Assembly: GCA_963678675.1 (NCBI GenBank)
Contig: OY783200.1
Span: forward strand, 14,078,889 to 14,142,888
Length of the DNA stretch: 64,000 bases
Direction: 5' to 3'
Source of the DNA: Xiphydria camelus
Taxonomy: Eukaryota; Arthropoda; Insecta; Hymenoptera; Xiphydriidae
The position numbers were made by a program, and so were the translations under genes. Below the pieces are notes generated by a model. It saw only the letters and a list, made by a program, of their open reading frames with translations. It made no database searches and was not told the origin of the DNA. This document shows positions 1 to 12,159 of the stretch, one piece after another; the first letter of the stretch is position 1; each line of letters opens with the position of its first letter.

Positions 1-1053
1 ATGAGAATAAAATTTTCGATCGTAATTTCACCTTTTTTCGTAAAAATAAGTAGTTCATAGATATTACATTAATTATTCATATCCGTTTTATCATACGTCA
101 TAACAATCTACAAACTTTCAACTTTCGAATCCATTTTGTAGATTTGAAATCGATCGAGTTTTACAAATTTGCGACCACTTGTAAATAGAACGTGGCTGAA
201 TCGACTTCGAACCGGTGCGTCTTTCAACGACCAAGGTTACTTTTGAACTGATATACAATATCAGGTAGATAACATTGTACGCGCTCTCTCTCGGAATTAG
301 ATCCTCTGACTTCTTGTGTCACTAACCAACCACTCGAAAACCCCGAATTAAAATCTTCATTTTTCGACTTTTGGCCAGTTTTTCGGGATTTCGTCCCACT
401 ATGCGACGTTTTGAAACTTTTGAAAAGTTACAAAATGAAAACTCACTGTTTCTGACTAATTTTGGGTCGCTGAATGCGAATATGATAGCCGTTTTCCTCC
501 ATTAGCTCGTATTTTCGTGTAACGCATAGTTGTCAATTTTACCATAAAATTTACTGGGCAAAATAAACTATTATCAAGGTTACCAGCCCAATAATTATTA
601 TAATTGAGTACGAAAAAGGAATTAATTTCGTTTAATTGGGTAACTATACTCCACAGTCATTGTCATAACCATCCTGATTAAGGCTATGCGGGAGGGAAAG
701 AGGCGAGGAGTTGATTTTTTCGCTTAAAAACTGAAATTCTGAAAAGGTTTTTTCAACTATTTCGCCACTTTGAGCTGGTTTAAAGGCTTTTCCAACCTTC
801 TCTCCTCCTCCCTCCAAGTTACCAACGATACTCTTGCGTTAATACACACTTGCCCTTATTAATAGTTTGGACAGTTGTACCAAGAGATACACAAAATTTC
901 GAAAAGTAGTTATAGAATAAATTTATTGAAATTATGTTATTTGTTAAAATCAAGTCAGCTAAGAAACTAACTATTATGTCAGTATATTAGCATTATATAC
1001 AGAATATTCTACAATATCTACTTTAATAAAAATGTAAAAAAAAACCATCAGTT
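1..1053. other. AT-rich intergenic stretch, nothing recognised
   Basis: I see no coding region, tandem repeat or inverted repeat of note here. The 3' end borders the C-terminal end of the minus-strand element gene that follows. Confidence 0.5.
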
Positions 1054-1751
1054 TTACTTCTTCCTTTTATGAGAGAAACGCCGGATCCTCTCTTTTCACC
1101 GACCAGCAATAATCTCCCATCATCGCAGGGTCCCAACATCTTGATATCGAGTTTCCATCGTTCTTATGTCCTGGTGAAACCGCTCTGCCATTTCGTCGCT
1201 AACGTCTCCAAGATTTTCCGGAAAGAAGTTGAGGTGTGAGTGAAGAAAGTGGATTTTCAAAGATATGCAACATCCCAAAGCTTCATATATGCGACCAGAA
1301 GTTGCTGCACCAGAGCTTTGTAATTTTCATCTTTATTTTTGCCCAAGAAACCTTTAATAACTTTGACAAAGGCACGCCTTGCATCTAACACTCTTTCGTA
1401 TATATTCTGTTCAAACAATTTATCATGTATCAGTTTGCGAATATCAGGCCCTATAAAAATTCCTTCCTTTAATTTAGCACCACTTAATTTTGAAAAGAAC
1501 TGTCTAAGGTAGCTAAATCCTTCACCTTCTCTGTCCATAGCTTTGACGAAATTCTTCATGAAGCCCAACTTAATATGAAGAGGTGGTAGCAGTATCTTGG
1601 CTAGATCGACCAGAGGCTCATACGTGACATTGTTGGTACCGGGCTTAAATGACTCTCTAGGGGACCATTCTTTTTGTAAGAAATATTTTGTTATAGCTCT
1701 TGAGTCCCAGAGACACAAAAAACAACAGTATTTTGTAAATCCATCACACAA
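1054..1751 (-). pseudogene. C-terminal part of a conserved arthropod repeat-borne protein, frameshifted
   Basis: Read on the minus strand, the piece contains TKYCCFLCLWDSRA, LLPPLHIKLG, KNFVKAMDREG and KLKEGIFIGPDIRKL. These are hallmarks, as I recall them, of a large family of uncharacterised proteins scattered through arthropod genomes. The frame breaks at about 1275. The family C-terminus then continues in another frame as KIHFLHSHL, FPENLGDVSDEMAERFHQDI and RYQ, and after a second shift as DYCWS, ending near 1054. The N-terminal part, which normally precedes the TKYCC motif, is missing. The function of the family is unknown to me; its dispersal suggests it travels with a transposon. The piece abuts a SWIM-finger fragment on the other strand, so two element fragments meet near 1750. 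Confidence 0.7.
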
Positions 1752-1986
1752 GTGTTATGCGTTTAAAGTAGCGCAACACGACAGGCAAAATAATTCTATC
1801 GGCCATTCCGGGATCTTACGATACACATGCGAGTGTGCAAACGGCAAAAGAACGGTCGGTTATTGTTCCCATATAGCTTAAATTATTTATTATTTGTCAT
1901 TTGCGCGATATCAAACAAAGATTATTAAACCTGCAGAAACACTAAGCAAACTATTTCAAAAAGAAAATATTGAACCCACACAATAA
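1744..1986 (+). pseudogene. SWIM zinc-finger C-terminal fragment of a DDE+SWIM transposon protein
   Basis: The translation shows YTCECANGKRTVGYCSHIA, that is the C-x-C ... C-x-H pattern of a SWIM zinc finger. A TAA stop interrupts it at about 1879. In the same frame it continues as IIYYLSFARY and PAETLSKLFQ and stops at 1984-1986. The same C-terminus, better preserved, ends the minus-strand element gene at 55.94-57.27 kb (CECANDKRTIDCCSHIA), so this is a truncated copy of that family (ISL2EU-like by my recollection). The N-terminal transposase part is absent. It is a dead fragment. Confidence 0.75.
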
Positions 1987-3560
1987 ATCACGAAAGCGAT
2001 GAAGATTAAAACGAAGCTTCTATGTCAGTACCTTTAATTTGATTTAATTTCGACTCATATGTACATATATTACATGTGGTAAATTGTATTCTCGTTAGTA
2101 ATAATTAATTGTAAATAAATACTATTCTTTTTGTACAGTAAAATTTCGAATTAATAGGTGTACAATTTTGCTTCGGCCGCTTCCCGCTATCTATTACGTT
2201 AGGAAAACGGCGGAAGCAAAGGTGTTGAATATTCATTAATTTATTTCGACTTGTTGTCCCACACCAATCATCTTGTAAAAATTATATGTCATAGTTTAAT
2301 CGTGCTAGAATCTATATAAAAAACGGCGAGGGTGTTATTTTTTATGTGCAAAATAAAAATTATTGAAAAATTCAAACTTGTTGTTTTTCTTTATTTATGG
2401 GCAAAACAATCCAAAACTTATAATTTAGCTACATGATGATGCATAACATATATTTTGCTATGCGAAATCGGTCGAGTAGTTTTTTCGAGATAAAAATATT
2501 TTCGTTTTTCAGTTTTTTAACGACAAATTTTGATTAAATGAATATTTTGATCTAAAAATTTAGGGAGAGCTTACTTATACACAGACACACAATATAGCTG
2601 AATGGGAAAAAAATTCAAGCGGGGGCAGTTTTTATATGCTTATCCGGCTATACCCTTCAGGCCTCAGCTCCTGCTCGGTTTCCTATGCGACATACTGTAT
2701 ATTGTAATAAATTAATAAATCGTAAGCCTACTTGTATGTTTAGTGACAATGCAGTTTTCTAATCAATACAAATTTTATTCCATATATCTCAGTTTTATTT
2801 ACATAATTTATTTGTATAAGAATGAGTGAGAGAGCGATGCTGTTGTTATGTTCGCTATTTATGCTTTCGATGATTTCTTTTGAGTCTTCTACCAAGTAGT
2901 AATTCGCCTCCGATGGCCTGATTCGTGTCAGTTGACAGTGGTTATAAGAATGAGTTTTTATTCTACATTTTTCATCAAGTTTTACCTGATGTTTGCAGCA
3001 GTTAAGATTTTAAAGAGAGAGTTTGAAGTTTCATACTTTAGGGAGGTCAATATAGGAACACATCAAGCTCCAATAATTTATTGACAGCAAAGTAGGTAGG
3101 CTAGGACAGTTATGCGTCACCCATGTGACTAAAAAAGAGCCCAAAGCTCGAATTCAACACCAGGTGCCGCCAACGTCGGCGGTAGCCATACTGAATTTGG
3201 CAGCTATATTGAATTTTACTTGATAACGTACCTACGGAGCTCCACCATCGGTCGACACCCCCCCCCCCTCCCCATACGCCATCTTGCTACGCAGCAAGCA
3301 TCATGACGTCACCGAGATTTTGGGGAATCCAACAGCCTTATCGCGCCGCTACTGCGCAATTCCGACCGACCTGCGTCAGTGAAGAATCGTGTTCTTCCAT
3401 TTCTGAGCGATAACGTCATAGCTTCTCGACAGGCACGAACATCTTTCGCACCGTACCTCCCCCTCCACGTGTTTGCTTAAATATCGCGCGCCACTGCGAT
3501 CGCACCTCCGCAATCACCCCATCAGTCACATCTCACTTTCGAAAAATAACATGTCTTCCA
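1987..3560. other. Non-coding stretch, possible element 5' region at its end
   Basis: No gene is visible. Short inverted words (GCTTC near 2172 and GAAGC near 2214) are too short to call. The last 300 bases are more GC-rich than their surroundings and lead into the polymerase pseudogene. An arthropod initiator-like TCAGTC at 3522-3527 lies downstream of an AT-rich TTAAATA (3477-3483). The spacing is longer than usual for TATA-to-Inr, so I do not call a promoter. Confidence 0.35.
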
Positions 3561-3570
3561 ATCAGTAAAA

Positions 3571-6500
3571 GAATACCGTGAACGTCTGTCGGCAGGCGTT
3601 CGAGCTCATCGCTCGTAAAAGCGTTGATCCCATCAAGATCACGCAATGGATCTGACGTGGGGCCGAGAGTTTGCGGTTACTCGGCCGATTGATGCATCGA
3701 GAGGGAACATCTGTGCCCGTGAAACAACGGTACCTGGCCGTCATTCGACAAATGAAGAGTTACAACCGAAAACTCAGAAGCTTATTCGTGAGAGATGAAC
3801 GTCTGGATGAACGCAAACACAGACGCGTCTCATGGGAAGATCTTCAGTCGGCGTTCGACGGATGCATCCACACAGGAGTAATCGTCAATTTGCGAAACAT
3901 GGACTCCATGGCCTTCCTACAGGACGCCGAAGTTCTCTTCACACCGCGCATCAAGAACGTGCCGAAGAGGGAGAACGCCTTGAAGGTGAATGCTGTATTG
4001 GAGGGCGAATACAGCGTCGTCAAATATGATGAAGAGATCATCGAACTAAAGACCTTCGTCACGAAGAATGTTCCGATCATGCAGACCACCAATTTCAAGC
4101 AGTGGTTCATCGAGAATGTGCGAGACCCCATTCTCTGACAAATGGAGAGATTCCAGGAGCGAGACTCGAGTTGGACGCTGCAAATCGTGATTAATTTGAG
4201 CATCAACGTTAACCGATACAACCCTATGAGGGGTAGCTCCTACCTGGAACTTCCTGAGTTCATCAGGACGAAGAAAACATGTGTCAACGTGCAGAACATC
4301 GACAACCAGTGTTTTAAGTGGGTGCTTCTTTCTGCACTGCATCCTGTTGGTCGGCAAGATAATCCCAAACGTGTGTCAAAGTACAGATCATACGAGAATA
4401 AACTGAACTTTGTGGGAATAGACTTTCCAGTGATGCCGAGAGATTCCAAATTTTAAAAAGCAGAACGAAGTCTCGATTGACGTGTACATTCTGCAGAAGC
4501 GAAAGGAAAAAAATTGTGATCGCTCGCATTCACGTTACCTCACTCAAAAAGGAAGAGCATGTGAATCTACTCATGATCCAAGATTGCTACATCGATGAGG
4601 AACCGGATGAGGAGGAGGAGAACGAGGACGACGAAAAACCCATCATCTACCACTATCTCTGCATCAAAGACCTTTCTCGTCTAGTCAGCGCGTAGTTTTC
4701 AAGAAGGGAAAGAAAGAAATATATCTGCGATCGCTGCTTCCATTACTTCAGAAGCCTGGAAGACTTGGGTCTCCACGAAGTTGACTGCGACCGAACCGAT
4801 GCAAGATCAAGTTGCCCATACCGATGCACAATAAGTTGAAGTTCCAGAATTTCAACTACATGGAAAAGGTGCCGTTCATCGCCTATGCTGACTTTTGAAT
4901 GCCACCTGAAGAATGTCGACCAGCAGCAGACGAGCAAGACGAGAGTGTGCCAAGTGCACGAGCCCTTCAGCGTGGGATACTACGTGAGATGCAACTACGA
5001 CGATACATTGTCCCGCAACTACAGCTATCGAGCCTCGAAACCTGCTGAATGGTTCGCGCGTGAACTCTCAAAGCTAGCCGAGCAGGTTGAAGGAGTCTTC
5101 GAGCATTCCGTACCCATGGATTCGCTCACGGTGGAACAGGAGAGGGTTTTTCGCGCCTCCGTGAATTGTCACATTTGCCAGAAGTCGCTGGATACGAATA
5201 GAGTACGGGACCACTGCCATCTCACCGGCCGATATAGAGGCGCAGTGCATGAGAACTGTAACCTGAATTACCAGGATCCGCGCACCATTCCCGTCGTCTT
5301 CCACAATCTCAGCGGCTACGACAACCATTTGATCATCAGCGATACGTGTCTTTCACCAAGCATCTGAAGGGCAGTGACATCGCCTTTCAATTTATCGACT
5401 CCTTCCACTTCATGGCATCGTCGTTAGAAAAGTTGGCGTCTCACCTCATGGAGCCGAAAATCTCCCGAGTACATGAGGGATTACAATCCGGAAGAGGAGA
5501 CAAAGTACCTCGTGTACTACGATGTAATAACCTGTACGGCTGGGCAATGACGCAACATTTTCCGTACGGGGGTTTCGAGTGGGTTGAGAACCTCGACGAC
5601 AATTTCCGGTGGAATATGCCCGACAACTCACTCATCGAGTACATACTCGAGGTGGACTTGAATTATCCGGAAGCGATCCACGATGCTCGCCGGACCTGCC
5701 TCCGTATCCGGAGCAGATGAAGCCAACGGGCTCGAGGGAGTCCAAGTTTCTAACGACTCTGTGCCCGAAATCACGCTACATCATGGCAAGCTCTCAAGCA
5801 CGGTCTCAAGCTCACCGATATCCACAGAGTCTTGAAATTCAACCAGTCACCGTGGCTCAAGAGCTACACCGACCTGAACGGTGATATGAGGAAACGAGCC
5901 TGCAACGAGTTTGAGAAGGACCTGTTCACTCATGAACAACGCGGTGTTTGGCAAGACCATGGAAAACGTGCGCAAACGTGTCGACGTCAAACTAGTGACC
6001 AAGTGGAAGGGCAGATATGGCGCCGAAGCACTTATCGCCAAACCCAACTTCCACAACCGAGCCGTTTTTGCAGAAAATCTATACCGAAACCGATAGCCTC
6101 ATCTACGAAGTGCGAGATGAGAACATCTACGATGTGCTGAAGCATCACATTCAGCACTTCGACACGTCCGATTACCCCACCGAGAATGCCTTCGAGATGG
6201 CGCGGGTCAACAAGAAGGTAGTCGGCCTCAGGAAGGACGAGTACAACGACGAAATCATGACGGAATTCGTGGGCCTGCGCAGCAAGATGTACAGTGCGCA
6301 GATTAACGGTTAAGACCGCATGAAGAAGGCCAAGGGTGTCAAGACGTCGGTGCTAAAGAGGACCACCGATTTTGATGACTACATCGACTGCTTGCGCCAA
6401 AACACAACGAAATACCGATCGCAGTACCTCTTCCGTTCGAGACTGCACGAAGTACAGACCGTGCGGCAGACAAAACTCACGCTCAGTCCGCACGATGATA

Positions 6501-6586
6501 AGAGGTGCCTGCTACCTGGAATCACGGACATTCTTCCCTGGGGTCACTATAATATTACGAATGTACATATGGATGTGGATGAATAA
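3571..6586 (+). pseudogene. Protein-primed-type DNA polymerase B of a Polinton/adintovirus-like mobile element, degraded
   Basis: This is a nearly full-length but dead copy of the arthropod mobile-element family of DNA polymerase B. In order along the DNA: an N-terminal region (3571-4138, one stop); NPMRGSSYLELP and LLSALHPV (4142-4456); HVNLLMI and KDLSRLV (4477-4695); an HNH/endonuclease-VII-like zinc motif with CHIC, RDHCHLTGRYRGA and NCNLNY (about 5168-5270); the exonuclease-type GYDNHLI; IDSFHFMASSLEKLASHL; NNLYGWAM of polymerase motif [24 protein letters not shown] of motif C; NKKVVGL and TEFVGLRSKMYS; and the family C-terminus HDDKR and LPWGHYN. At least six frame changes are visible. 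One lies exactly inside motif A. About 45 codons that should lie between AVFAENL and YTETDS are missing. It cannot encode a working polymerase. No capsid, integrase or terminal repeats were found next to it. Confidence 0.85.
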
Positions 6587-6706
6587 ATAAATAGTATTAC
6601 GAATGTAAATATGGATGTGGAGGAATAAGTGAATAGGATTACGAATGTAAATATGGATGTGGAGGAATAAACGAATAGAGTTACAAATGTAAATATGGAT
6701 TTTGGA
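6554..6706 (+). repeat. 42-bp tandem repeat, about 3.6 copies
   Basis: Copies starting ATTACGAATGTA begin at 6554, 6596 and 6638, and a partial copy starts at about 6680, giving an exact 42-bp period. The first copy overlaps the last codons and stop of the polymerase pseudogene, so the array arose from the gene's own 3' end. Confidence 0.85.
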
Positions 6707-6971
6707 GAATGAATGTATTATTTATTTATCCAGCTGTTGTGTGTGAATCACCGAAACCCAAACATTTCACAAATAGTCTATTTCCGCGTCCCGAAGGACC
6801 GCATCCACTCCTGCCGTTCAACTGTCGTCAAACATGTCGATGCTCATGATGGTACTGACGAAGAATCGTCGCACCACCCCATTAATAAATTATGTCAGCT
6901 TCGCGCAATTCCTCGATGATGGATATGATCTCATTGGAGTGACCTCAGTTACCGGTAGCCTGAGACACTAG

Positions 6972-7533
6972 TGTTACGACCGCGTAAACGCAGTCGTGCA
7001 TTACCAAGGAACAATTGACAAATAGCAGTTTTTCTTTAATAAATGCCCTATATAAAGTTACAGATAGCCATTAAGAATGCTCTGACCATGCGGATTGAGA
7101 AACCGAGCGACCGCGCAATAAGTGGCTAAGCCAGCGCTAGCGATTTCGACGTAGACAGTTAGCCACATTACCATTTTTGCAAGTTTCCAATTTGGGAGTT
7201 TAAAAGCCGGATCAAATACACATTCGCGCGCACTTTTACATTGCTTTATTCTACCTATACTGTTCGTCGAAATTCTGCCGGAGTCTTGCTCCGACAAATT
7301 AATCGTAGTTTATTACATTTTTTCTTTTCGGCAAAAATAACCTCGGAAGTGCGGTGTGGTTCCATAACATATCTGTCCCCGGGAGTTTGTGAATTCAATT
7401 TGGTGAATAAAAGAAATTTAACTGATTCGATCGTTTAAAACCAATTCATCCTTGTAAAACAAGTCTGGGAAGGAAAACCAACCGACGAACCCACACCGAT
7501 CCCCTCACCTGGTTTGGGGTTCAGGTATCGTAA
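6972..7533. mobile_element. Candidate solo LTR
   Basis: The segment begins TGTTACGA and ends TCGTAA(A), a good inverted terminal match of the kind seen in gypsy LTRs. It has no coding potential and contains AATAAA-type words (for example near 7409). The flanks (CTAG on the left, CTAA on the right) are a weak target-site duplication at best. No second copy exists in the window, so this rests on the termini only. Confidence 0.35.
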
Positions 7534-7646
7534 ACTAATTAATTTCTCTTTCTTTTTCCCCTCCACCGAGTACTTTCCCGAATAATAAAGTTTCCTTTCT
7601 TTTCCCCTTCTGCCTCATCGCGAATGGTCCAATCCCTGGATTTGAA

Positions 7647-7976
7647 TTAGGTTTCAAATCCAAAAAACGAACCTAGACCGAGGTTAATCGCCAATCCCAT
7701 CCGCCCAATTTTCCGTCTCGATGTAATGAGATATTTCTGAGATTGGCGACATAACACTAGCAGCAGACGAAGATGATCTACGAGTTCGTTGGTATCGTCC
7801 CAGTACGCGTAATCCACTTGTTTGCTCCTCTCGGCGACCATGTATCGTGGCAGTCTCGCTCCTTTGCGTTTCGGTGATTTTGTGTGGTAGCCGATCGCTC
7901 TCACGATAATGTTTTTGAATTTGATGCTTTTGCTCTCGCGTATCGGTTCATTCTCGATGTAATACTTTCTGTGCAC
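7647..7976 (-). pseudogene. Fragment of a conserved arthropod repeat protein ('YWDD.NELVDHLRLL' family)
   Basis: The 109-residue frame includes KGARLPRYMVAERSKQVDYAYWDD and NELVDHLRLL. This block recurs, as I recall, in uncharacterised proteins linked to polymerase-B-bearing elements in insects. Upstream the same frame continues past the methionine, so the true start is not visible. The downstream part of the family after LRLL does not read as expected. It lies 1 kb from the polymerase pseudogene on the opposite strand; a common origin is inference. Function unknown. Confidence 0.45.
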
Positions 7977-8492
7977 ACTCGTCGCGAGGATGAATTTGCC
8001 GTAATTGTAAAGTCAGCTTTGTAAAGGGGAGAAATGACGGATTCAATAGATGACCGTTCGGGTAAATCTGATACCTGGCTTATCAGGTATAGAGAATTGC
8101 TTCACCTTCCGTGTAGTCTGATCACTCTTTATGGCCAAGTACGAGCAACGGTATAGTGCAGGCGTTGGAGGTAATTGAGTATACAAAATGTGAGGACCGA
8201 ATTCCACCAATGGATTTGAGTTAAGAATAGGTCAACGATTAATAATCCGGATCTTGCCGGTCCAATTTTTGTTTTACCACCTCTCCTCTTATTTGTAAAG
8301 GGAATGGATTGAGCACATGCTATAAAGTCATTTCAATGATTATTTCAGTCATAATTTATAGTATTTTCTAATGTTGAAAGTGATGATGGGTTATTGAACT
8401 AAATAAAAAACAGAAATAACAGTAATAAAAAACAATTTTATTAATAAAAAGAATTATATACGAAAAAACAGCGAATTTAAATAGAAATATAT

Positions 8493-9922
8493 TAGTACGG
8501 CAGCTCGTAGCCAGGATTTCAGACCTTCTGCGCCGTAAAGACTTTCGACTTTTTTAGTTAGTTTATAAATAGTTGAGAATAAAAGTTCAAGTTGACTGAC
8601 AATGGTAACGTTGCGATATGGTTGAAAAAAACATTTACATTTGTAAAAAAAATCGCTAAATAAGTTATCGCGCCTTATCCGTTTTTGTTTTTTGCTTCTG
8701 AGAGGGGGCACTTGTGAAAATATAAAAAATGATAACTGACATTTTCCGTGCCGTCGTTGGTTATGATGCATGAAAAATTGAAATTTGCAGTTGCGGAAAA
8801 ATTTTAGCTACAGCACCATGTTCAGTTTCACTGGTCATAGCCTATTTTTTATGTTTTATTAGCAAAAAAAATTAAAACGGACTTTTTTATCACGACACGA
8901 ACTATAAGTTGAATTTCAAACATGTCAATTTTTGACAGCTGTCCAAGTGATCCCGAAACGTCAGTTTTCTGCTGGATAACATGTATTACCGCTTGGAAAA
9001 TATGGGAAAAATATAAACGGACATTTTTTTTATAGATGTACTTTTAAGCAAAGCCATTTTCAGTAACAGAAAAATACTTATTTTTATTTAATATAGAATT
9101 ATAAAAATCTTGTCATTCTTCGTCCTCTGATGAGCTTTCGTCCATCTCATCTTCGCTATCTGTCAAAAACATCGTTTTGGATTTCAGAAGTAACAATTTT
9201 TATTCTCTTGTATAATAAATCATAAGTCGAAATAAGGAATTAAAAGTACACAATATTTTTTCTAGGTAATTTTAATTTCGATATCACAACATATATAGAA
9301 ACAAATTAAAATAAACTATTATTAATAATTTTTTTATTTTGTTTTCGATTCTTTTTTGTTGCTTTTAAAAATATTTTTGAAGTGAAACTTCTTTGCTGAG
9401 GGTACTAAAAGCGCGCTCGATACAACGAAAAATCCAAATAAATTAATACAAACATTGGAACGTCACACGTGCCTTTGCATGCGCGACGGCGGGAGCCGCA
9501 TGAACTACTCCCTATAGCTGTGCAACACGGAAAATGTCAGTTCGATAGTACTCACCATTCCTGATAATATTTTTCACAATTTAGAACAAATCTTGCTCTC
9601 GTCGCTGTAACTTTTTCATATCACTTTTTTGGACGACTTTTATTTAAATTGTTGAAATTGTTCAATACACAAAACGTCCGTTCTAGACGAATTTATGTAT
9701 TTTTTTACATTTTTAATCACATTTCATCGAGAACGGACATTGCGTATTAACAAAAAAACTATTTTCTTTTTTACGGACTGAAAGTACTCTCCCCTTTAAA
9801 AGCAGCGTTTCACAACTTTTACACATGGGATATTATTTTCTATTTTTAAATAATCTATGGATTGGTCATACACTAGATCAAAGCGGGATAACAGAAAAAT
9901 TTGGTTACGAGCTGCCGTACTA
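8493..9922. mobile_element. 1430-bp TIR element inserted in the left arm
   Basis: Both ends carry TAGTACGGCAGCTCGTA in inverted orientation. TAT flanks both sides (8490-8492 and 9923-9925). The uninterrupted opposite arm near 11760-11780 supports the empty site. Inside, a minus-strand frame over 8493-8771 is lysine-rich and not recognisable. Another minus-strand segment near 9116-9172 encodes an acidic tail (TDSEDEMDESSSEDEE) before a stop. A 60-bp piece at 9376-9436 matches the outer edge of the 50.75-kb repeat arm. The superfamily is unassigned. Confidence 0.65.
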
Positions 9923-9956
9923 TATGTAAAGTAGGCAAATAATTACTCATTTTTAT

Positions 9957-10277
9957 TTAGACAATCTTTCTTGATACATTTACATAAAGAAATACAAAAT
10001 AATCCTGATTTTTTGCAACTGCAATACATTGTTCGACAATTTGCAGTACATTTGCAAGGTGAATTAATGACTCTGGTAAAGATGGCTTAATCATTTGTCG
10101 TGGACGTAAGTCACCATTCAGCTTTTCATCGCCAAATAGGCAATAATCAATGGGCTGCAATTGTTTGATGGGAATTTTTCCAAAGAAATGTTTGTACTGT
10201 AGTCCTTAACAATTGTAAATGCAAAGCATCTGACGTGCATATTACTCATCAAATTAAAGCCGAAACCTGAATCCCTG
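9957..10277 (-). pseudogene. FEN-like 'SGCDT' transposon protein, inverted C-terminal copy
   Basis: The minus strand encodes PIDYCLFGDEKLNGDLRPRQM and the same tail as the plus-strand copy at 10299-10823, from which it differs by scattered changes and shifts. It forms one side of an inverted duplication centred near 10390. Only the C-terminal region is present. Confidence 0.65.
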
Positions 10278-10298
10278 GGTAAAAGCATATGTGATATT

Positions 10299-10823
10299 TT
10301 GCCAGCATTACATGCTGTAAGTGGTTGTGACACTACTAGTAGATTTGGCAGTAAAATACAATGTTTGAAAGCTGCGTCTGAAGGTTTTGTACAAACAGCC
10401 CTTACATCTTTGGGAAACGACCTAAATAATGAACAACTGAAACAATTAGAAATAGTTTGCACATATTTCTTTTCAAAAACAAAATTAACTGCTGATGAAC
10501 TCAGATACAAACTAATTTCTCGAAACATAGGTTTCGGCTTTAATTTGATGAAAGTGATATGCACGTCAGATGCTTTGTATTTACATTTATTAAGGGCTAC
10601 AATACAAATATTTCTTTGGAAAAATTCCTATCAAACACAATTGCAGCCCACTGATTATTGCTTATTTGGCTATGAAAAGCTGAATGGTGGCTTACGTCCA
10701 CGACAAATGACTAAGCCGTCTTTACTAGAGTTTATTAATTCAACCTTGCAAATGTACTGCAAATTGTCGAACAATGTCTTGCAGTTGCAGAAAATCAGGA
10801 TTATTTTGTATTTCTCTATGTAA
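10299..10823 (+). pseudogene. FEN-like 'SGCDT' transposon protein, central to C-terminal part
   Basis: The frame reads HAVSGCDTTSRFGSK, then LTADELRYKL, SDALYLHLLRA and IFLWKNS, ending in a lysine- and glutamine-rich tail. The order of blocks matches the better copy at 60.9-62.7 kb (HALSGCDTTSSF, LRYDLF). The GCD block resembles the GCDY helix-hairpin region of FEN1/XPG nucleases, so I infer a PIN/FEN-like fold. The N-terminal acidic-residue block (SPDTN in the other copy) is missing here, so this copy cannot be active. It sits in the right half of the 8.2-16.7-kb palindrome. Confidence 0.65.
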
Positions 10824-10863
10824 ATGTATTAACAAATATTGTCTAAATAAAAATGATTAATTA

Positions 10864-11751
10864 CACAGTTACACACAAAAAAAGTGGGGTATACATTTGA
10901 TGCGATATATGTGTTATCCGTAGTAATTTTGCCTCCTGATCATGAATACGGTGTCAAAATTTGGCCATCACGTCACATTTTTTTTAATCTCAAAAAACCA
11001 TTAAGAGATCATGATTTTTAAAAAGTTAATGGACTTAAACCAAATTCGTTATAGGTTTTTTTTGGGTCGCTGATCACGAATCTGAAGTCAGATTTTAAAA
11101 ATTCAAGATGGCGGATCCAATATGGCGGATGAGTTTTTTTAAATTGATGGATTCATGACAAATTTGGTATAAGAGGGTTTTTTTGGTCGCTGATCACGAA
11201 TCTGAAGTCAAATTATAAAAATTTAAGATGACAGATCCAATATGGCGGACGAGATTTTCGAAAATTTTGAATTTTTACAAATATAACTACATATTTGTAA
11301 TCAGCGACCCAAAAAACCTAACTGTACCAAATTTGGCATGAATACGTCGATTCTCGAAAATCTCGTCCGCCATATTGGATCCGCCATCTCGAATTTTTTA
11401 AATTTGACTTCAGATTCGTGATCAACGACCCAAAAAACTCCCCTACAATAAATTTGGTATGAATCCGTCGATGTTCGAAAATCTCGACCGCCGTATTGGA
11501 TCCGCCATCTTGAATTTTTGAACTCAGACTTCAGATTTGTGATCAGCAACCTAAACAACACCCTATACCGAACTTGGTTTAAGTCCATTCACTTTTCGAA
11601 AATCATGATCTCTGGCTGGTTTTTTGAGATTAAAAAAAATGTGACGTGATTGCCAAATTTTGACACTGGATTCGTGATCAGGAGGCAAAATTACTACGGA
11701 TAACATATATAGCATCAAATGTATACCCCACTTTTTTATTGTGTGACTGTG
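10864..11751. mobile_element. TTA-flanked palindromic MITE with 120-bp internal repeats
   Basis: It is flanked by TTA (10861-10863 and 11752-11754). The ends are CACAGTTACACACAA and its inverse. Inner subterminal blocks CATCACGTCACATTTTTT and TTAATGGACTTAAACC occur in both arms. The centre holds copies of a roughly 120-bp unit containing AAGATGGCGGATCCAATATG, direct in the left arm and inverted in the right. It is one of three such elements in the window (also 36149-36506 and 38537-39128). The 3-bp TTA duplication suggests the PIF/Harbinger group. No gene. Confidence 0.85.
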
Positions 11752-12159
11752 TTATTTGCATACTTTCCATATATTTCTATTTAAATTCGCTGTTTTTTCG
11801 CATATAACTTTTTTTATTAATAAAAAATGTTTTTAACTGTTTTAAAAAATACTATAAATTATAACCGAAATAATGATTAAAATAACTTTATAGCATGTGC
11901 TCAATCCATTCCCTTTACAAATAAGAGGAGAGGAGGTAATAAAAATGGACCAAAAAATGGACCGGCAAGAACCGGATTATTAATCTTTGACCTATTCTTA
12001 ACCTTTAGAGTTCGGGGAAATTTCAGTTAAAATCGACTTTTTTAAACGTAAAATTTATAAATAAAATCAATAAATTTCCTATTTGGAGGCCCTGATGTAA
12101 CTGCTGGTCGATATATCGACCACACGCAGGGCAATATCGACTTTGGATCCAATGGAAAA

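Noticed and set aside
3477..3527. TATA-like and initiator-like words as a promoter of the polymerase gene
   Set aside because: Spacing is about 40-45 bases instead of about 30, and the gene is dead; evidence too thin.
8454..8771. 105-codon minus-strand frame as a gene
   Set aside because: It crosses the terminus of the 8493-9922 element into the flanking arm, and no family was recognised.
11301..11588. Minus-strand 95-codon frame with repeated tryptophan and arginine blocks
   Set aside because: It lies wholly within the 120-bp repeat units of the TTA MITE and repeats with the unit.
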